Positions 6,821 through 11,205 of a DNA stretch of 11,205 nucleotides are shown piece by piece. This stretch comes from Paracoccaceae bacterium. GTDB taxonomy: Bacteria; Pseudomonadota; Alphaproteobacteria; Rhodobacterales; Rhodobacteraceae. Both the position numbers and the translations under genes were made by a program. The stretch is taken from assembly GCA_003564655.1 (NCBI GenBank), contig PXES01000047.1, forward strand, positions 1-11,205. The letters are read 5' to 3'. The notes beneath the pieces are model-generated. The model was not told where the DNA came from. It did not search any database and was given only the letters and a program-made list of their open reading frames with translations. Within the stretch, counting starts at the first letter, position 1. Each line of letters starts with the position of its first letter.

Positions 6821-7317
6821 TCACGCCGGGCCAAACAGCGCCGTAAAGACTTCTTCCGCCGTTTTCAACGGGGTAAACTGGGACTTGCTCACGACCCGAA
6901 TAGCATCGCGTTCTGCCTTGAACCCGGTCGCATTGCCCTTGGCATGGCGCGCGCGCTTTTCGCCTAGATCCGGCAGGTCTTTGCCCGGGGCGCCGCCGAA
7001 CCAGTGATATTCGACCGGGTCGAGCGTCTCGGGCTCTACCACCATCCAGATGACACACCCGCCCAGCTTCTTCGACAAAGCAGAATTGACATTCTGCTGG
7101 CGTGCCCTGCCGCCCGCTACGCTGGCCTTGAGTTGGACATGCCGGATAATTCCGTCACAGGCGAGAACAAGGTCGTAGCCCTGCGCGTCGGTCTGGGTAC
7201 GTGCCACTTCGAGAAACCGCGATTGCCCCCAACTGATGGCGCAGAGTTTGGCGAGAAGGATATACTCGACATATTCCTCGCGCGTCGAGGAATGCAGCGA
7301 GTGCTTCTCGCGCGAAC

Positions 7318-7321
<4 letters not shown>
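6821..7321 (-). CDS. Hypothetical protein, PD-(D/E)XK nuclease-like, inside the ilv operon
   Basis: This is a 166-residue protein of unknown function. The pattern DAQGYDLVLACDG (45-57) followed by RHVQLKAS (60-67) gives Asp50 and Gln63-x-Lys65, with a glutamate-rich first helix (Glu15, Glu16, Glu19). That order, a helix with Glu, Asp on a strand, then (E/Q)xK on the next strand, is the active-site layout of the PD-(D/E)XK nuclease fold, including its QxK variant. The fold assignment is inference from the motif. Other features are a hydrophobic strand GGCVIWMVVEPE near 87-98 and WFGGAPG near 107-113. There is no signal peptide or membrane segment. The start ATG overlaps the ilvI stop as ATGA (7318-7321), and ilvN starts 16 bases after its stop, so it is a true operon member. 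GC content dips locally by hand count: 32 of 60 bases in 6841-6900 and 36 of 60 in 7081-7140. That hints at later insertion. Confidence 0.85.
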
Positions 7322-9075
<1,754 letters not shown>

Positions 9076-9110
9076 TGTCGCGTGTCCTCCAACACATTGT
9101 CCGTCTGGCA

Positions 9111-9140
9111 ATAAAAAAGCCCCCGGCGAATTTCGGGGGC
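9111..9140 (-). terminator. Rho-independent attenuator terminator before ilvI
   Basis: On the minus strand GCCCCCG pairs perfectly with CGGGGGC across an 8-base loop and is followed by six T residues (9113-9118). It sits between the leader peptide and ilvI, 20 bases before the ilvI Shine-Dalgarno. The tract lies inside the operon leader rather than at a gene end, so it should act as the terminator of an attenuator that aborts ilv transcription when branched-chain amino acids are plentiful. The opposite strand has no T-run after the stem. Confidence 0.85.
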
Positions 9141-9181
9141 GCATGGGGTCCTGTCAGGGAAACCGTCACCGGCCCATGCGC
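9139..9181 (-). promoter_or_regulatory. Candidate antiterminator stem of the ilv attenuator
   Basis: On the minus strand GCGCATGGG (9173-9181, inside the leader peptide codons) is perfectly complementary to CCCATGCGC (9139-9147). The second arm shares two bases with the 5' arm of the terminator (9134-9140), so the two stems compete. A ribosome stalled at the Ile/Val codons would leave the first arm free and favour this stem. A ribosome that reaches the leader stop at 9166-9168 would cover the first arm and let the terminator form. The overlap is only two bases, so a longer alternative pairing may be involved. Confidence 0.6.
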
Positions 9182-9216
9182 TGTTGCCCCACTACGATTA
9201 CGATTGCTCTCGGCAT
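9166..9216 (-). CDS. ilv operon leader peptide (attenuation)
   Basis: This is a 16-codon open frame, MPRAIVIVVGQQRMGR followed by TGA. Codons 5-9 are ATC-GTA-ATC-GTA-GTG, five consecutive isoleucine/valine codons, the end products of the pathway encoded downstream. It starts about 20 bases after the predicted transcription start and ends 26 bases before the terminator stem. These are the classical elements of ribosome-mediated attenuation, as in the ilvB and ilvGMEDA leaders of enteric bacteria. The ribosome-binding site is weak (GAG a few bases upstream). A second ATG at 9229 opens a frame that passes through the terminator without stopping, so I do not regard it as the leader. The role is regulatory; the peptide itself is probably not functional. 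Confidence 0.75.
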   Translation of the reverse strand: MPRAIVIVVGQQRMGR

Positions 9217-9243
9217 TGCCACTCGCCATTCTTGCGTGGTCGG

Positions 9244-9272
9244 AAATTAAGCCCCGCCCCCGCCCGCGTCAA
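9244..9272 (-). promoter_or_regulatory. Sigma-70-type promoter of the ilv operon
   Basis: On the minus strand the -35 box TTGACG (9267-9272) and the -10 box TAATTT (9244-9249) are separated by exactly 17 bases of G/C-rich spacer. Transcription should start near 9237, giving a leader of about 160 bases that contains the leader peptide and attenuator. The -35 box matches consensus at five of six positions and the -10 at three. The correct placement before a leader peptide raises confidence. Confidence 0.6.
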
Positions 9273-9288
9273 TGCCTAAACGCGCTGT

Positions 9289-9298
9289 ATTGCGCAAT
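9289..9298. promoter_or_regulatory. Perfect palindrome upstream of the ilv promoter
   Basis: ATTGCGCAAT is a perfect 10-base palindrome centred about 56 bases upstream of the predicted ilv start point and 16 bases upstream of its -35 box. That is a common activator position. I do not recognise the binding protein, and a 10-base palindrome can occur by chance. Confidence 0.25.
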
Positions 9299-9300
9299 GC

Positions 9301-9336
9301 GGGGCGGGGACTTTCCATTTGTTGCGCGCCCGCCCC
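9301..9336. repeat. 8-base G/C inverted repeat between ilv and parE promoters
   Basis: GGGGCGGG (9301-9308) and CCCGCCCC (9329-9336) are perfect reverse complements 20 bases apart. There is no T-run, so it is not an obvious terminator. It lies in the spacer between two divergent units and may separate their control regions or be incidental in G/C-rich DNA. I see nothing else definite in 9273-9363. Confidence 0.25.
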
Positions 9337-9363
9337 ATGCTGCAACGGTGCTGCCCCCAAACC

Positions 9364-9392
9364 TTGCGGTTTCGGCGCCCGGGTGGTCTAGT
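9364..9392 (+). promoter_or_regulatory. Weak candidate promoter for parE
   Basis: TTGCGG (9364-9369) and TCTAGT (9387-9392) are 17 bases apart, matching -35 at three positions and -10 at four. The start would fall near 9399, about 30 bases before parE. The match is modest, and no clear ribosome-binding site precedes the parE ATG. Confidence 0.25.
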
Positions 9393-9430
9393 GCTGGTAA
9401 GAATCCTCCGCACAGAATCGAGCAGCGCCC

Positions 9431-11205
9431 ATGAGTGAGCCTTTGCCCCAGCCCGAGTCCTATGACGCCGCCTCGATCGAGGTGCTGGAGGGGCTCGAGC
9501 CTGTCCGCAAGCGCCCCGGCATGTATATCGGCGGCACGGACGAGCGCGCGCTGCACCATCTGGTGGCAGAAGTGCTCGACAACGCGATGGATGAGGCCGT
9601 CGCAGGCCACGCCAACCGCATCGAGGTCGAGTTGCACGCCGATCATTCCATCACCATCCGCGACAATGGCCGCGGCATCCCGGTCGACCCACACCCGAAA
9701 TTCCCGGACAAATCCGCGCTTGAGGTGATCCTGTGCACCCTGCACGCGGGTGGCAAGTTCTCGGGCAAGGCGTATCAGACCAGCGGCGGGCTGCACGGGG
9801 TCGGCGCCTCGGTCGTCAATGCGCTGTCCGATCATATGCGGGTCGAGGGGGCGCGGGACCGCGTGCTGCATGCACAGGAATTCGCGCGCGGCCTGCCGCT
9901 GGGGCCGGTGGCACAGGTCGGCCCGGCCCCCAACCGGCGCGGCACCAGCGTGACCTTCCACCCCGACGCCGAGATCTTCGGTAGCCTGCGCTTCAAGCCC
10001 GCGCGGCTGTTCAAGATGGTCCGGTCCAAGGCCTATCTCTTCTCGGGGGTCGAGATCCGGTGGAAATCGGCCGTGGAAGATGGCGAGACCCCGCAGGAAG
10101 CCGTGTTCCACTTCCCCGGCGGGCTGGCCGACTATCTGGGCGAGCAACTCAATGGCAGCGTCACCTATTCCGACAAGCCCTTCGCCGGGAAGGTCAGCTT
10201 CGCCGAGAAATTCGGCCAGCCCGGCTCGGTGGAATGGGCGATCAACTGGACGCCCGCGCGCGACGGCTTCGTGCAGAGCTACTGCAACACCGTCCCCACC
10301 CCAGAGGGCGGAACGCATGAGGCGGGGTTCTGGGCCGCCGTGCTGAAAGGCATCCGGGCCTATGGCGAGTTGGCGGGCAACAAGAAGGCCGCGCAGATCC
10401 CCCGCGAGGACATGGCCGCGGGCGGCTGCGCGCTGGTCTCGTGCTTCATCCGCGAGCCCGAATTCGTGGGCCAGACCAAGGACCGGCTGGCCACGACCGA
10501 GGCCGCGCGCATGGTCGAGGGCGCCGTGCGCGACCATTTCGACAACTGGCTGGCCGCCGACCCCAAGGCGGCGGGCGCGATCCTCGATTTTCTGGTGCTG
10601 CGCGCCGAGGAACGGCTGCGGCGGCGGCAGGAGAAGGAAACCAGTCGCAAATCCGCCACCAAGAAGCTGCGCCTGCCGGGCAAGCTGGTGGACTGCACCG
10701 CGACCAATCGCACCGGCACCGAGCTTTTCATCGTCGAGGGCGACTCGGCGGGCGGCTCGGCCAAGATGGCGCGCGACCGGCGGACCCAGGCGCTGCTGCC
10801 GCTCAAGGGCAAAATCCTGAATGTGCTGGGGGCGGCCTCGAACAAGCTGGGCACGAATGCCGAGATCAACGACATCTGCCAGGCGCTTGGCGTCGGTCTG
10901 GGCACGAAGTTCCGGCTGGATGATCTGCGCTATGACCGCATCATCATCATGACCGATGCCGATGTGGACGGCGCGCATATCGCCGCGCTGCTGATGACCT
11001 TCTTCTACGCACAGATGCGCCCGATGATCGATGCGGGCCATTTGTATCTCGCCTGCCCGCCCCTGTTCCGGCTGACGCAGGGGGCGAAGCGCGTCTATGC
11101 GCTGGACGAGGAAGAGAAGGCGCGGCTGATGGCCGAGGGGCTGGGCGGCAAGGGCAAGATCGAGGTCGCGCGCTTCAAGGGTCTGGGCGAGATGGACGCG
11201 AAGGA
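9431..11205 (+). CDS. parE: DNA topoisomerase IV subunit B (3' partial)
   Basis: This is the ATPase subunit of topoisomerase IV, which decatenates daughter chromosomes with ParC. I translated it without interruption for 591 codons to the window edge; the usual length is about 650. The GHKL ATPase domain has Glu47 and Asn51 in AEVLDNAMDEA, DNGRGIP at 78-84, and the lid motif QTSGGLHGVGASVVNALS. The transducer domain follows. The TOPRIM domain has Glu436 in VEGDSAGGSA, PLKGKILNV, and Asp509/Asp511/Asp513 in DADVDGAH. RFKGLGEMDAK is the last readable motif. Assignment to ParE rather than GyrB rests on GGKFSGKAYQTSGGLHGVG, where GyrB typically has a K-V-S-G-G form, and on the short N-terminus. 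The ATG at 9431 gives the standard opening before SIEVLEGLEPVRKRPGMYIGG. It is divergent from the ilv operon. Confidence 0.93.
   Translation, partial: MSEPLPQPESYDAASIEVLEGLEPVRKRPGMYIGGTDERALHHLVAEVLDNAMDEAVAGHANRIEVELHADHSITIRDNGRGIPVDPHPKFPDKSALEVILCTLHAGGKFSGKAYQTSGGLHGVGASVVNALSDHMRVEGARDRVLHAQEFARGLPLGPVAQVGPAPNRRGTSVTFHPDAEIFGSLRFKPARLFKMVRSKAYLFSGVEIRWKSAVEDGETPQEAVFHFPGGLADYLGEQLNGSVTYSDKPFAGKVSFAEKFGQPGSVEWAINWTPARDGFVQSYCNTVPTPEGGTHEAGFWAAVLKGIRAYGELAGNKKAAQIPREDMAAGGCALVSCFIREPEFVGQTKDRLATTEAARMVEGAVRDHFDNWLAADPKAAGAILDFLVLRAEERLRRRQEKETSRKSATKKLRLPGKLVDCTATNRTGTELFIVEGDSAGGSAKMARDRRTQALLPLKGKILNVLGAASNKLGTNAEINDICQALGVGLGTKFRLDDLRYDRIIIMTDADVDGAHIAALLMTFFYAQMRPMIDAGHLYLACPPLFRLTQGAKRVYALDEEEKARLMAEGLGGKGKIEVARFKGLGEMDAK

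Noticed and set aside
6805..6834. Longer ilvN start at 6834
   Set aside because: It would overlap the upstream gene and add residues unlike the family; the GTG at 6804 has GGAGA six bases upstream.
9269..11041. Long minus-strand open frame of 590 codons opposite parE
   Set aside because: It runs antisense to an intact parE and extends through the ilv promoter region; low-complexity composition, no recognisable motif.

Overview
The window is high-GC, densely packed DNA. Its protein sequences (acetolactate synthase, arginase, ornithine cyclodeaminase, Frc-type sugar uptake, ParE) most resemble those of alphaproteobacteria, probably the Rhodobacteraceae/Rhodobacterales. That placement is from recognition of the proteins, not from a search. 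I see no mobile element, tRNA, rRNA or CRISPR array.

Layout. (1) 1-2276, plus strand: the end of a fructose-type ABC sugar uptake operon, with the permease (5' end cut off by the window), a single-domain ATPase, and a FrcK-like P-loop sugar kinase. The genes overlap or are 3 bases apart. (2) 2273-4821: an arginine catabolism locus. An Lrp/AsnC regulator on the minus strand is divergent from an open reading frame that encodes arginase and ornithine cyclodeaminase as one continuous polypeptide. Together these convert arginine to ornithine plus urea, then ornithine to proline plus ammonia. The ancestral ribosome-binding site and ATG of the cyclodeaminase survive inside the fused frame. (3) 4933-6237, plus strand: an FHA-domain protein of the type VI secretion TagH kind, with no other secretion gene in view. 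(4) 6241-9272, minus strand: a branched-chain amino acid operon. The promoter is followed by a 16-residue leader peptide carrying Ile-Val-Ile-Val-Val codons and a rho-independent attenuator. Then come the acetolactate synthase large subunit, a small gene resembling the PD-(D/E)XK nuclease fold, and the acetolactate synthase regulatory subunit. (5) 9431 to the window end, plus strand: parE, topoisomerase IV subunit B, truncated by the window edge.

The most notable points are the arginase-cyclodeaminase fusion, which a single base in a C-rich stretch could create or undo; the unlisted ilv leader peptide with its attenuator; and the nuclease-like gene inside the acetolactate synthase operon, coupled to the large subunit by an ATGA overlap. 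The acetolactate synthase also has Glu where the cofactor-binding motif usually has Asp. I found no wholly new multi-gene defence or mobile system.
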